This document shows, in pieces, positions 16,607 to 26,165 of a DNA stretch of 30,406 nt. The stretch is from Coxiellaceae bacterium UBA1530 (GTDB lineage: Bacteria > Pseudomonadota > Gammaproteobacteria > Coxiellales > Coxiellaceae): assembly GCA_002323325.1 (NCBI GenBank), contig DCQA01000049.1:6219-36624 (forward strand), in the 5' to 3' direction. Position numbers and translations under genes: made by a program. Position 1 is the first letter of the stretch, and every line of letters begins with the position of its first letter. The notes beneath the pieces were generated by a model. That model made no database searches. It worked only from the letters and a program-made list of their open reading frames with translations, and was not told the DNA's origin.

Positions 16607-17383
16607 CTACAGAGAGTTTTTATCCAACAATGCGACAATCCCTTGTAAGACTAAATCCTGCATGGTCTCATCAAATATTTTCTCTTGCTCAAACAAACCG
16701 ACAAAACCACCTGTTCCGACAATGGTCACAGACTCATTAAGAAAGACCTCGTTATGCACTCTAGAGACTATTCCCGAGATCATTTCTAAGTGGCCAAAAA
16801 ATAAACCTGATTGAATGTTTTCTTCAGTATTTGTGCCCATGACACTAGAGCAAGGGACAATATTAGCTGCGGGTAATAGTGCAGCATGTTGCTGCAATGC
16901 ACTCATACTTAATCTCAGCCCAGCAGTAATTGGACCCGCATAATAGTCTTTCTCTTTTGAAATAGCACAGAATGTTGTAGCTGTCCCCAGGTCAATGACG
17001 ATTAAATTCTTATTAGGTAGTCTTTGTAGAGCACCTACAGCACTTGCGATACGATCAGCACCAACCTCCTGGGGATGCTTGACGCGAATATTCAATCCTG
17101 TTTTCACTCCGGCTTTTACAACAAAGACCGACTGATTAAAATACTTTTGACATGCGGAAAGAATCGAATAATCTAAAGAAGGAACGACTGAGCATAATCC
17201 GATACGCTTAACCGCTTTAGGATCTAAATCACGTTCTCTTAAAGCTTGCAGTAAAAATAAACCTAGCTGATCTGAAGTAACTAAAGTCTGAATCGTTGGA
17301 TAGCGAAAAGTAGCTTGTAACTCTCCAAACAAATAGACTCCTGCAACCACATGACTGTTACCAACATCCAAACATAAATCCAT
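16607..17383 (-). CDS. coaX: Type III pantothenate kinase
   Basis: Phosphorylates pantothenate, the first step of CoA synthesis from it. The 258-residue protein shows the ASKHA phosphate loops DVGNSHVVAGVY near the N-terminus, GADRIASAVGAL, IDLGTATTFCAI and GPITAGLRLS. The ATG at 17383 lies two bases past the panD stop, and its ribosome binding site GAGGT is inside the last panD codons, so translation is coupled. Type III kinases are not feedback-inhibited by CoA and replace the E. coli-type CoaA in many bacteria. Placement at the end of panBCD joins pantothenate synthesis with its activation. Confidence 0.95.
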   Translation of the reverse strand: MDLCLDVGNSHVVAGVYLFGELQATFRYPTIQTLVTSDQLGLFLLQALRERDLDPKAVKRIGLCSVVPSLDYSILSACQKYFNQSVFVVKAGVKTGLNIRVKHPQEVGADRIASAVGALQRLPNKNLIVIDLGTATTFCAISKEKDYYAGPITAGLRLSMSALQQHAALLPAANIVPCSSVMGTNTEENIQSGLFFGHLEMISGIVSRVHNEVFLNESVTIVGTGGFVGLFEQEKIFDETMQDLVLQGIVALLDKNSL

Positions 17384-17384
17384 C

Positions 17385-17744
17385 TTACACCTCAATTGCT
17401 TCGTCAATTTGATTATGTTGCTTTAAATGAATAACCCTAGGTTGAAATGGCTTCACTGATACATCAACCTGAGCATAGGCAATGATAAAAATTGGATCGC
17501 CGTGCTCAACGCAACGGGCAGCAGGTCCATTCAACCCAATCACCCCACTGTATGCCTCACCTGGAATAACATAAGTCACAAGACGCTCACCGTTATTCAG
17601 ATTCACAATATGAACTTGCTCATTATCAACCAAGCCAGCAGCTTGCATTAAATGCCTATCTATAGTTATGCTACCGACATAATGCAACTCCTTTTGTGTC
17701 ACCGTGGCATAAGCTATTTTTGACTTTAAAACGTTGATTAACAT
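17385..17744 (-). CDS. panD: Aspartate 1-decarboxylase (pyruvoyl-dependent proenzyme)
   Basis: Makes beta-alanine from aspartate for PanC. From the ATG at 17744 the proenzyme is 119 residues. Self-cleavage is expected between Gly24 and Ser25 in YVGSIT, Ser25 becoming the pyruvoyl group, which matches the canonical position and supports this start over the TTG one codon earlier. GLNGPAARC is the conserved C-terminal active-site stretch. AAGGAG lies seven bases upstream. It lies 11 bases after panC and is nearly fused to coaX. Cleavage in gammaproteobacteria often needs PanM/PanZ; neither is encoded here. Confidence 0.95.
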   Translation of the reverse strand: MLINVLKSKIAYATVTQKELHYVGSITIDRHLMQAAGLVDNEQVHIVNLNNGERLVTYVIPGEAYSGVIGLNGPAARCVEHGDPIFIIAYAQVDVSVKPFQPRVIHLKQHNQIDEAIEV

Positions 17745-17755
17745 CAAAAGACTCC

Positions 17756-18541
17756 TTAATTTACTAAAACAGGTTGATAGCCGATAGCTATGTTATCGAT
17801 TAGACGAACAGAGCCAATCCTTACAGCAATAAAACGACGTCCATGCCAGTCAGTCACATAATCCACTTTAACTCCCATCTCCTCCAAATCCTTTTTAACG
17901 GAAATAGATGAAGACATGCTATGGAAGCGAGCAACGAACTTATGAGCAAGCTCGAGCTCTTGTTCTGTTAAACGTGCATTGCGCGAACTGAGCGCTAACC
18001 CTTTTTCGTCACGTAGAAATGGGCATGCTATGATCTGCGTCTCTAAAAAAAACGCCTCCACCATACCTTGTACAAGTTGTAATTGCTGATAATCTTTTTC
18101 ACTAAAATAAGCTCGAGTAGCACAAGACAGCAATAACACTTTCATGACAATGGTTAGCACACCCTTAAAGTGTCCTGGGCGATGCTGACCTTCCATCAGA
18201 TGACTTAATGCCGATTCATCCACACAATAATGCGCATTGTCAGGATATATTGCCGACTCCTCGGGCATAAAGACTGCAGAAACATTCAAAGACCTCAGCA
18301 GACATATGTCATCTTCAACAGTACGAGGGTAACTCTCATAATCCGATGCTTGATTAAATTGTGTAGGATTCACAAAAATGCTAACAATAGTCACCGAATT
18401 CTCTACTAACGATCGTTGAACTAATGAAGCATGACCTTTGTGTAAGTTACCCATGGTCATGACCAAGCCTATTGATGATCCTTTGGCAAGACAACTCTCT
18501 CGATACTGTCGAAGGGCTTCAGGTGTTTTTAGGATGATCAC
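17756..18541 (-). CDS. panC: Pantothenate synthetase (pantoate-beta-alanine ligase)
   Basis: ATP-dependent ligase joining pantoate and beta-alanine. Motifs: TMGNLHKGH (HxGH type) near residue 30, VSIFVNPTQF, YPRT, EGQHRPGHFKGV, FSEKDYQQLQ and the KMSKS-equivalent ALSSRN. It has 261 residues against 283 in E. coli; the shortening is in the C-terminal lid domain, and the end RLIDN is kept. The start is GTG at 18541, overlapping the panB stop by four bases (GTGA), so the pair is translationally coupled. Confidence 0.95.
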   Translation of the reverse strand: MIILKTPEALRQYRESCLAKGSSIGLVMTMGNLHKGHASLVQRSLVENSVTIVSIFVNPTQFNQASDYESYPRTVEDDICLLRSLNVSAVFMPEESAIYPDNAHYCVDESALSHLMEGQHRPGHFKGVLTIVMKVLLLSCATRAYFSEKDYQQLQLVQGMVEAFFLETQIIACPFLRDEKGLALSSRNARLTEQELELAHKFVARFHSMSSSISVKKDLEEMGVKVDYVTDWHGRRFIAVRIGSVRLIDNIAIGYQPVLVN

Positions 18542-19359
18542 TGTTCACTCTCCGACAATGCGATGGATTGCTTGAATGTGTGTTGCCCAAGTATCGGAAA
18601 GCTTCGAGATTTTACCTCATTATCATAATCCACCAACGCATCTTGAATCAGGCTTGCACCATCAACGTACTGCTTAACAAATTTCGGTGAAAAAGCACTG
18701 TTCATTCCCAATAAATCTTGTAACACTAAAATTTGCCCAGAAGTATCCGGACCTGCACCGATACCAATGGTCGGAATACGTAACGACTCTGTAACGGTCA
18801 GAGCAAGCTCAGCTGGTACACACTCTAGGACAAGTGAAAAACATCCTGCTTGTTGTAGATCTTGTGCATCACGCTGTAACTGTTCGGCAGCCTCCATGGT
18901 TTTTCCTTGCACCTTGAAACCACCCAACTGATGGACTAACTGCGGGGTTAAACCAATGTGCCCCATCACTGGTACACCTGACTCGACACAATGCTTGATG
19001 AACTCCAAGTTACCTGACGCGCCCTCCAATTTGACGGCATGAGCGCCTGCTTGCATCAGACGGGCCACAGCCTGCATTCCTACTTGAATACCTTGCCGAT
19101 AAGATAGGAATGGTAGATCAGCGATCACCATTTTATTAGATAGGCCTTTTACCACCGCAGCAGTATGCCAGGTCATTTGTTCGATCGTGATCGGCAATGT
19201 GGTATCGTGTCCGTGCATGACCATGGCTGCACTATCACCGACTAACACGGCATCGATGGGGGTGCCATTCACTAACACTGCCATCGTATAATCATAACAA
19301 GTGACCATGCTAATTTTTGACTTGGCGTGATAGCGCGCATAAATGTTGTTGACTGTCAT
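18538..19359 (-). CDS. panB: 3-methyl-2-oxobutanoate hydroxymethyltransferase (ketopantoate synthase)
   Basis: First committed step of pantothenate synthesis: transfers hydroxymethyl from methylene-THF to ketoisovalerate. 273 residues from the ATG at 19359, which has AGGTGG upstream; the longer frame starts with non-ATG codons and is less likely. Motifs: SMVTCYDYTMA, VGDSAAMVMHGHDTTLP, GAHAVKLEGA, MGHIGLTPQ and IGIGAG. It heads the panB-panC-panD-coaX set. The ketopantoate reductase step (panE or ilvC) is not encoded here. Confidence 0.96.
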   Translation of the reverse strand: MTVNNIYARYHAKSKISMVTCYDYTMAVLVNGTPIDAVLVGDSAAMVMHGHDTTLPITIEQMTWHTAAVVKGLSNKMVIADLPFLSYRQGIQVGMQAVARLMQAGAHAVKLEGASGNLEFIKHCVESGVPVMGHIGLTPQLVHQLGGFKVQGKTMEAAEQLQRDAQDLQQAGCFSLVLECVPAELALTVTESLRIPTIGIGAGPDTSGQILVLQDLLGMNSAFSPKFVKQYVDGASLIQDALVDYDNEVKSRSFPILGQHTFKQSIALSESEQ

Positions 19360-19596
19360 GATCACCACCTGTTACCAATTTTAAAAAAATAACAACGACG
19401 TCAAGCAGCAGAGTGGAGTAGTGAAGCATTACCATTAACAAAACAAACAGGTTTGCTTTTTAAAAATACATCTTTCGGGTCACTGCCGCTCGGTCAATGC
19501 CTTCAAACGCACTATAATCACTCTAGCGTCAAATAACAATCTCACAGTTAACCTCCGCCTATAGACAAGGATTTTTTTTTAAGGTATTAAGTAGCG

Positions 19597-20841
19597 ATGG
19601 ATTCTTACACTCTATTTTCTTTCATCGTTGCATTAGCTATTTTTATTGGCTATCTCAACGAACGAATTTTCAAACAGCAAGCTACCATTGCGATTATGAG
19701 TGGCTCCCTTATTGTTGCCACGGCATTAATTATCCTTCAGCACCTAGGCATCTCTAACTTATACGTTCACGCTGAAAATTTAGTACTACAAGCTCATTTT
19801 GAACACTTGTTACTCAATGGCATGTTGAGTTTTCTTCTTTTTGCTGGCGCCCTAACCATTGACTTTAACAGTTTGAAATCTCAAAAATGGGAAATTGTCA
19901 CCTTAGCGTCAGTCAGCACCATCAGTTCCGCCTGTCTAATTGCCACCGCTCTCTTCTATTTAACGAGTGCGTTACAGCTACCCATGCCTTTTATCTACTG
20001 CCTTCTATTCGGGTCATTAATTTCACCCACTGATCCTATTGCTGTCCTCGCCACTTTCAAACGACTAGGTATCTCAAAAAAACTCTCCACGTGCGTTGCT
20101 GGTGAATCATTATTCAATGATGGTGTTGGAATTGTCTTATTCATTACCTTACTCGAACTCAGCACCTCATCCAATGCTTCGATTACTGCTCACCAAGTTT
20201 TCTTACTATTTTGCCAAGAAGCACTCGGCGGTATTATCTTTGGTATTGCTCTAGGTTGGTTAACAACCACATTAGCTAAACCCCTAAAAGAAGCTAATGC
20301 GATTATTTTGTTCACCATTGGTATTGTTTCAGGAGGCTACTGTCTTGCACAACAATTACACGTATCGGGCCCACTGGCTATGGTAACAACAGGTATCTAC
20401 GTGAGCTGCACGCTTCATCACAAAATCCCCGAAATACATTTCCATGATTTAAAGAAATTCTGGGAAATCATCGACGAGCTACTTAATGCGATTCTTTTTC
20501 TACTGATTGGTTTTGAGTTATTAAGTTTACATGCCTCCACTGCTGAGATTATTACAGCCGTATTAATCATTCCAATTACTCTCACTATTAGGTGGATTAC
20601 TACAGGTATACCGATGCGAATTATCAGTTATCTGAAAGATCAAAGTCCATACACCATTTCCATACTGACGTGGGGTGGATTACGTGGAGGTCTAGCTGTT
20701 GCATTAGCCATGTCACTTCCAGTGAGCGAATATCGTAATTTCATTATGACACTGACTTACGCTGTTGTAGCCTTTGCACTGATTGTTCAAGGCTCAACGA
20801 TTGCACCTCTCGCTAGAAAAACCATGGTCAATCCAGGTTAG
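19597..20841 (+). CDS. CPA1-family Na+/H+ antiporter (NhaP-like)
   Basis: 414-residue polytopic membrane protein with about 12 helices. The CPA1 markers SPTDPIAV (143-150) and GESLFNDGVG (169-178) carry the Asn174-Asp175 ion-binding pair, and TWGGLRGGLAVALA near the C-terminus is the conserved helix of NhaP/NHE proteins. It has no long cytoplasmic C-terminal domain. It diverges from panB across about 237 bases, which include a TATAAT at 19513-19518 without a good -35. It gives the cell a second antiporter class besides NhaA in this window. Ion preference cannot be read. Confidence 0.9.
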   Translation: MDSYTLFSFIVALAIFIGYLNERIFKQQATIAIMSGSLIVATALIILQHLGISNLYVHAENLVLQAHFEHLLLNGMLSFLLFAGALTIDFNSLKSQKWEIVTLASVSTISSACLIATALFYLTSALQLPMPFIYCLLFGSLISPTDPIAVLATFKRLGISKKLSTCVAGESLFNDGVGIVLFITLLELSTSSNASITAHQVFLLFCQEALGGIIFGIALGWLTTTLAKPLKEANAIILFTIGIVSGGYCLAQQLHVSGPLAMVTTGIYVSCTLHHKIPEIHFHDLKKFWEIIDELLNAILFLLIGFELLSLHASTAEIITAVLIIPITLTIRWITTGIPMRIISYLKDQSPYTISILTWGGLRGGLAVALAMSLPVSEYRNFIMTLTYAVVAFALIVQGSTIAPLARKTMVNPG

Positions 20842-20878
20842 TCATTCTTACTTACCGAATACAATCACGGAATGTATT

Positions 20879-21439
20879 ATGCTCGCTTACACATTGAAAA
20901 ATTTGTTCAAATTTAGATCGGAACTACGAGGGATCACCAAAAATAAGCAACATTGCTATTCCACTGTATTATCCATAAACCCCGAGGCACTGAAGAGTGA
21001 GGGCATTAGAATACTAGCTTTAGACTTTGATGGTGTGCTTAATATCCACAATGCTTCGCATGTCACGCCGTCGGTTCTAGCGTGGATGAAACAATGCTGT
21101 GATGTTTTTGAGGAGAAAAATCTTTATCTACACTCTAACAATAATCTAGACAAGAGACTTAGATTTCTTAAAAGACATTTTCCTGACATGCAAATACTCA
21201 ATCCCAACAAGAAAAAACCCTACCCTGATGGTCTACAATCGATCACACAACAAACACAAATACCCCCCGATCAAATTGCGCTGGTCGACGATCGCCTGCT
21301 GACTGGTATGCTAGCTGCCACTCAAGCAGGGTGTTATGGTGTTTATATCACGCAACCCTTTTGTGACTTTGAACACTCACCTTTTTACGAAACCGCATTT
21401 TGGCTGCTCCGAAAACTCGAATACTTTCTCCTTTGGTAG
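20879..21439 (+). CDS. HAD-family phosphatase, YqeG-like
   Basis: 186 residues from the ATG at 20879; the open frame runs further upstream but would overlap the antiporter gene. The HAD nucleophile motif is ALDFDGVLN with Asp49 and Asp51, a Ser/Asn motif II is HSNNN, and the late motif VDDRLLTGMLAATQAGCYGV closely follows the YqeG pattern (GDQLLTDVLxGNxxG). YqeG-type proteins are soluble HAD-IIIA phosphatases; related ones act on phosphatidylglycerophosphate in yeast and plants, but the bacterial substrate is uncertain. It lies 37 bases after the antiporter gene and may be cotranscribed. Confidence 0.75.
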   Translation: MLAYTLKNLFKFRSELRGITKNKQHCYSTVLSINPEALKSEGIRILALDFDGVLNIHNASHVTPSVLAWMKQCCDVFEEKNLYLHSNNNLDKRLRFLKRHFPDMQILNPNKKKPYPDGLQSITQQTQIPPDQIALVDDRLLTGMLAATQAGCYGVYITQPFCDFEHSPFYETAFWLLRKLEYFLLW

Positions 21440-21544
21440 TTCTATAACACACTGAAAATGATAACTTTTTTAAAAATATACTCCCCTCATTGATGATAGC
21501 TTACGCAAAAATTTTTTCGAAATCAGCTAATCGTCAAAGATACT

Positions 21545-21573
21545 TTGCATTTCATCAATAAAGTGATTATGAT
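21545..21573 (+). promoter_or_regulatory. Candidate sigma70 promoter for rpsU-yqeY-dnaG-rpoD
   Basis: TTGCAT (21545-21550), 17 bases, TATGAT (21568-21573). The transcription start would be near 21580, about 43 bases before the rpsU ATG. Confidence 0.55.
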
Positions 21574-21622
21574 TGCGTCTTTATTTTATTGTCCAACCAG
21601 TTACATAAGGTAAGCACTTCTC

Positions 21623-21847
21623 ATGCCACAAGTTGAAATTCAAGAACAAGGTTCATTTGACGTTGCAGTACGCCGCTTCAAGCGTATGTGTGAAAAAGCC
21701 GGTATCCCAAGCAAACTCCGCGAAATGGAGTTCTACGAGAAACCCACCTCAAAACGCAAGCGTCAAAAAGCTGCAGCGGTTAAACGCCTCGCTAAAAAGC
21801 TTCAAAAAGAGCAAGAAACGAGAGATCGTGAGCGCGTAAGATACTAA
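21623..21847 (+). CDS. rpsU: 30S ribosomal protein bS21
   Basis: 74-residue basic protein of the small subunit involved in initiation. FDVAVRRFKRMCEKAGI and EFYEKPTSKRKRQKA are diagnostic. It heads the macromolecular synthesis block with yqeY, dnaG and rpoD, an order conserved across gammaproteobacteria that ties ribosome, replication-priming and transcription genes together. Confidence 0.97.
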   Translation: MPQVEIQEQGSFDVAVRRFKRMCEKAGIPSKLREMEFYEKPTSKRKRQKAAAVKRLAKKLQKEQETRDRERVRY

Positions 21848-21859
21848 GCGATCACTATC

Positions 21860-22312
21860 ATGACGACTATGCTTATCGAACAGATTAACGAAGACATTAA
21901 ATCAGCGATGAGGTCTAAAGACTCTGATAGGCTGACCACCCTGCGTATGCTCAAATCTGCTATCAAACAACGAGAGATTGATACACAGACCGAATCAACT
22001 GATCAGGATGCTCTAGCTATCATCAACAAAATGATAAAGCAACGCAAAGAGTCGACTCAACAATACCTTTCGGCTAATCGCCCCGAACTGGCTGAAAAAG
22101 AACAACAAGAAATCTCCTTCTTAACCACCTATCTTCCTGAGCAGCTTGATGAAAACGCCATATTCACAGCCATCGATCAAGCCATTGAGTCTATAGGAGC
22201 CTCATCCATCCAAGATATGGGTGCCGTGATGGCTGCTCTAAAAACCAAACTCCAAGGACAGGCAGACATGAGCGTAGTCAGCCAACATGTCAGGACTAGG
22301 CTCAGCGCTTAA
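21860..22312 (+). CDS. yqeY: GatB/YqeY domain protein
   Basis: 150-residue protein of the YqeY family, related to the tRNA-binding tail of GatB. Typical are the N-terminal IKSAMRSKDSDRLTTLRMLKS (shown in part, near residue 10) and the central TYLPEQL followed by an Asp/Glu-rich helix. The role is not well defined; a tRNA-linked function is inferred from GatB. It lies 12 bases after rpsU, in the position seen in many genomes between rpsU and dnaG. Confidence 0.92.
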   Translation: MTTMLIEQINEDIKSAMRSKDSDRLTTLRMLKSAIKQREIDTQTESTDQDALAIINKMIKQRKESTQQYLSANRPELAEKEQQEISFLTTYLPEQLDENAIFTAIDQAIESIGASSIQDMGAVMAALKTKLQGQADMSVVSQHVRTRLSA

Positions 22313-22361
22313 AACATTGCATACTATATCCTCTTTTCAGTGACAGATTGATTAAGCAAAC

Positions 22362-24116
22362 ATGAGCGGGCGAATTGCACAACACTTCATTCAAGATCTC
22401 TTAGAACGGACCAATATCGCTGATGTCGTTAGCGCCCATGTCACCATTCAGCTAAAAGGTAAGGACCATTCTGGCTGCTGCCCCTTTCACCAGGAAAAAA
22501 CTCCCTCCTTCACTGTAAGCACTGAAAAACAGTTCTATCACTGCTTTGGATGTGGAGCTCATGGAAATGCCATTGGCTTTCTTATGGCTATCCATCATCA
22601 AAGTTTCCCTGAAGCTGTTCAAGAGCTTGCAGCTCGGGCCGGCCTAGAAGTCATTTACGAAGGGGGAAATACCCATCAGCAAACTGCTCAGTATGACACG
22701 CTGTATACATTACTCTCTCAAGCTTCTGCACTCTTTCAAGAACGCTTACCACACAATCAACAAGCTTTAAGCTATCTTCAATCACGCGGTATTAATACCC
22801 AAGCTCAACAGCACTTCTCCATTGGCTATGCTCCCAATGACTGGCATTCATTAAAACCCCTCAACAACTCATCAACCACAGAGGAACAATTGCTGGCTTG
22901 CGGCCTCATGGTGGATAATAAAAAACGCTACGATCGATTTCGTGATCGCATCATGTTCCCCATTAAGAATATTCAAGGCAAGATTGTTGGCTTTGGCGGT
23001 CGCTCATTGGGCGACGCAAAACCTAAGTACCTCAATTCGCCTGAGACACCCGTATTTCATAAAAACCAAGAACTTTATGGTCTTTATGAAGCTCGACAAG
23101 CTAACCCAAAGTTGCCTTACGTTATCGTAGTTGAAGGATACATGGACGTCATTGCGCTGTTTCAATATCAATTCCCTATGGGTGTCGCAACATTAGGCAC
23201 TGCAGTGAATGCTACCCACGTCAAAAAAATACTGCGGTATACCAAGCGTATGGTGATCTGCTTTGATGGTGATGCTGCTGGTCAAAAGGCTTCATGGAAA
23301 GCCTTGCTCGCCATACTCCCATCACTTACCGAGGGTATCGATATCAAATTTCTGTCGTTACCTGATCGACAAGATCCTGATAGTTTCCTGCGTGAACATG
23401 GGCGTGATGCTTTTAAATTGGCACTAGAAAAAGCACCACGTCTACCAGAAAAGCTTTTTAACGAATTAGAACTACGCTACCCACTCGACCACATTGCCCA
23501 TCAGTCACAATTCGCTCATGAGGCATTTAAATGTATACAACTGATACCAGAGGGCTTCTACCATGATTTAATGATAAACGCTCTTGCTGATCGCCTCAAA
23601 TTAGAACGTAAACAACTGGAACAACTCACACACAAAAAAGACTCTCATCAGCCAACAAAGCCCCCGCCTTCTATCACAACGCATCACGGACGAATTCAAA
23701 TTAAACCAGCCATTGAGCAAGCGAATTGGCTTCTATTGCATAATCCCTCGTTAGTTCAAACAATCGATAATGAATTTACGGTCTTAGAAACCAATACCGA
23801 TGAACTTGGCCTATTAAATTACCTACTAATCACACTTCGTGAAAAGCCTCATCTCACAACAGGTCAGCTATTTGCCCTGCTTCAAACGACCCGTTATACC
23901 AAATATTCCTCGGCACTAGCGAGCACCGCCCCTCCACCGGAGAATATTAACCATCAAGACACAATTAGGGAAACCATTGCTTACCTCAAACAGCAACAAC
24001 AGCAGGAAAAAGCCGATCAATTATTACATCGCTCAAAAACAGAAGGCTTAAGCCTAAATGAAAAAAAACAACTACAACAGCTATTAATGCAAATCAATGA
24101 AAACAAAATAGAATAA
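22362..24116 (+). CDS. dnaG: DNA primase DnaG
   Basis: Synthesises RNA primers at the replication fork. 584 residues against 581 in E. coli. The CHC2 zinc finger is complete (Cys40, His43, Cys61, Cys64), and the TOPRIM catalytic residues are visible as EGYMD (258-262) and DGD (302-304). After about residue 430 a low-complexity linker leads to the C-terminal DnaB-binding domain, which is Gln-rich here. The ribosome binding site is poor, so translation probably depends on the upstream genes. Confidence 0.97.
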   Translation: MSGRIAQHFIQDLLERTNIADVVSAHVTIQLKGKDHSGCCPFHQEKTPSFTVSTEKQFYHCFGCGAHGNAIGFLMAIHHQSFPEAVQELAARAGLEVIYEGGNTHQQTAQYDTLYTLLSQASALFQERLPHNQQALSYLQSRGINTQAQQHFSIGYAPNDWHSLKPLNNSSTTEEQLLACGLMVDNKKRYDRFRDRIMFPIKNIQGKIVGFGGRSLGDAKPKYLNSPETPVFHKNQELYGLYEARQANPKLPYVIVVEGYMDVIALFQYQFPMGVATLGTAVNATHVKKILRYTKRMVICFDGDAAGQKASWKALLAILPSLTEGIDIKFLSLPDRQDPDSFLREHGRDAFKLALEKAPRLPEKLFNELELRYPLDHIAHQSQFAHEAFKCIQLIPEGFYHDLMINALADRLKLERKQLEQLTHKKDSHQPTKPPPSITTHHGRIQIKPAIEQANWLLLHNPSLVQTIDNEFTVLETNTDELGLLNYLLITLREKPHLTTGQLFALLQTTRYTKYSSALASTAPPPENINHQDTIRETIAYLKQQQQQEKADQLLHRSKTEGLSLNEKKQLQQLLMQINENKIE

Positions 24117-24192
24117 TACTAGCCAGATTGACCACTTACCTGTAAAATGCGCTGTCTTTCTTTATTATATTCAGAACAGGGTTGGTCAAAAA

Positions 24193-26103
24193 ATGTCCGA
24201 AGATAATCGCAGTATTGGCGCACTACTTAAAAAAGCGAATGAGCAAGGCTACCTCTTGCATGAAGACTTACTAAACTACCTTCCCAGCGAATTAGTTGAT
24301 TCCAACAATGATCTTGAGCGCATTATCTCAAGCTTACAAGAACGCGGCATTGATGTCTTTGATTCACAGCCCTCAGACGATGACTTGCGTCTCAAACAGT
24401 TACAAGAGCGTGCTAATGTTTCTGAAGATGACATCAAAGAAAGTATTCTTGAAATTGAGGCCATTCATCGCACGACCGATACTGTTCGCATGTACATGCG
24501 CGAAATGGGCACGGTTGAACTACTGACACGAGAAGGCGAAATTATCATCGCAAAACGAATCGAAGACGGTATTCGACAAATGATGAGTGCACTAGCGCAT
24601 TATCCTGCAACCGTTCAAAGCTTACTTGACCAATACGACGAAATTATAGAAAACGAAGGGCGTTTATCCGACATTATCATTGGTTTTTTTGACGATGAAC
24701 CACAAATCAATACACCAATCACACCAAAAGTAGCGCTTGAAAAAAAAGCAGCACCTGAAAAGTCGTCTTCAGAAAAAACTAATCAAGACGAGAAGTCAGA
24801 ACAGAAAGATGGTAAATCTGACGGAAGTAATGAAGAGTCCGATGATGATAGCGACTCATCAGATGAAGAAGCAGAAACTGGTCCTGATCCAGTTTACACA
24901 GCGGAGCAAATAGCGTTACTTCGCAAGTACCATGACCAATACGTCAAAGCCATTGCTAAACATGACAAGAAACATAAAACCACACAAAAAAATCTGCAGA
25001 AACTCACCGAGCAATATACCTTATTTAAATTAGCGATAAAGCCTTTTTCTCGTCAAACACACATGCTTCGCTCTTATTTACGGGAAATACGTGACCAAGA
25101 AAAAATCATTCAAACCTACTGCGTTACTCGTGCTAAAGTGGCACGTAAGCCTTTTATTAACTCTTTTGTACGCAATGAAACAGACCCACGATGGTTTGAT
25201 CAGTTCGTAAAAGAACACAGCCAACATGCAGAACTTCTATACTCCTTCGAAAAAGAAATCAAACGAGCCCAACGTAAACTTGCTGATATTGAAGATAGGG
25301 CTAATCTTGCAATCAGCGAAATTAAAGAAATCAATCGAAGAGTCTCTATTGGAGAAGCCAAAACACGTCGTGCTAAAAAAGAAATGATTGAAGCCAACTT
25401 ACGTCTTGTCATTTCAATTGCCAAGAAGTATACCAATCGAGGCTTACAATTTCTTGACCTTATCCAAGAAGGTAATGTGGGTCTAATGAAGGCGGTTGAT
25501 AAATTCGAATACCGTCGTGGGTATAAATTCTCTACCTATGCTACTTGGTGGATTCGTCAAGCCATTACTCGTTCGATTGCTGATCAGGCCAGGACTATTC
25601 GTATACCTGTGCATATGATTGAGACAATCAACAAACTCAACCGCATCCAACGTCAAATTTTGCAAGAGACCGGACAAGAAGCAACGCCTGAAGAGTTAGC
25701 AAAAATCATGTTGATGCCAGAAGATAAGATTCGTAAGGTACTTAAAATTGCCAAAGAACCTATCTCGATGGAAACTCCCATTGGTGAAGATGAAGATTCC
25801 ACATTAGGCGATTTTGTTGAAGACGTCTCTGCACAAGCACCTCTGGACTTTGCTACGGCAGCGGGATTAAAGGAAGCCACTCAAGATGTTCTAGGATCAC
25901 TTACACCGCGTGAGGCAAAAGTACTGCGTATGCGCTTTGGAATTGATATGAATACTGATCATACGCTTGAGGAAGTTGGCAAACAGTTTGACGTGACGCG
26001 TGAGCGGATTCGACAGATTGAGGCTAAAGCACTACGTAAGCTCCGCCATCCATCACGTGCCGAACAGCTACATAGCTTTATGGATAATAACGAAGAGCAT
26101 TAA
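24193..26103 (+). CDS. rpoD: RNA polymerase sigma factor RpoD (sigma70)
   Basis: Primary sigma factor of 636 residues (E. coli 613). Region 1.1 is at the N-terminus, region 1.2 holds VRMYMREMGTVELLTREGE (98-116), region 2.3-2.4 has YKFSTYATWWIRQAITRSI, and region 4.2 ends VTRERIRQIEAKALRKLR. The nonconserved spacer between 1.2 and 2 has a low-complexity Lys/Glu/Ser/Asp stretch at about 182-232, more acidic and repetitive than in E. coli. It is last in the rpsU-yqeY-dnaG-rpoD block, 76 bases after dnaG. Confidence 0.98.
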   Translation: MSEDNRSIGALLKKANEQGYLLHEDLLNYLPSELVDSNNDLERIISSLQERGIDVFDSQPSDDDLRLKQLQERANVSEDDIKESILEIEAIHRTTDTVRMYMREMGTVELLTREGEIIIAKRIEDGIRQMMSALAHYPATVQSLLDQYDEIIENEGRLSDIIIGFFDDEPQINTPITPKVALEKKAAPEKSSSEKTNQDEKSEQKDGKSDGSNEESDDDSDSSDEEAETGPDPVYTAEQIALLRKYHDQYVKAIAKHDKKHKTTQKNLQKLTEQYTLFKLAIKPFSRQTHMLRSYLREIRDQEKIIQTYCVTRAKVARKPFINSFVRNETDPRWFDQFVKEHSQHAELLYSFEKEIKRAQRKLADIEDRANLAISEIKEINRRVSIGEAKTRRAKKEMIEANLRLVISIAKKYTNRGLQFLDLIQEGNVGLMKAVDKFEYRRGYKFSTYATWWIRQAITRSIADQARTIRIPVHMIETINKLNRIQRQILQETGQEATPEELAKIMLMPEDKIRKVLKIAKEPISMETPIGEDEDSTLGDFVEDVSAQAPLDFATAAGLKEATQDVLGSLTPREAKVLRMRFGIDMNTDHTLEEVGKQFDVTRERIRQIEAKALRKLRHPSRAEQLHSFMDNNEEH

Positions 26104-26113
26104 GCTTGTAGAT

Positions 26114-26165
26114 CCCCTCATACTTATTAGCCAGAAAACCATACTCTGAGGGGTAGTACCCCAAG
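26114..26165 (+). terminator. Overlapping hairpins after rpoD, possible terminator
   Basis: CCCCTCA (26114-26120) pairs with TGAGGGG (26147-26153). The same GGGG can instead form GGGGTA-G-TACCCC just downstream, so the two folds exclude each other. There is no proper U-tract, so intrinsic termination is uncertain. Confidence 0.35.
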
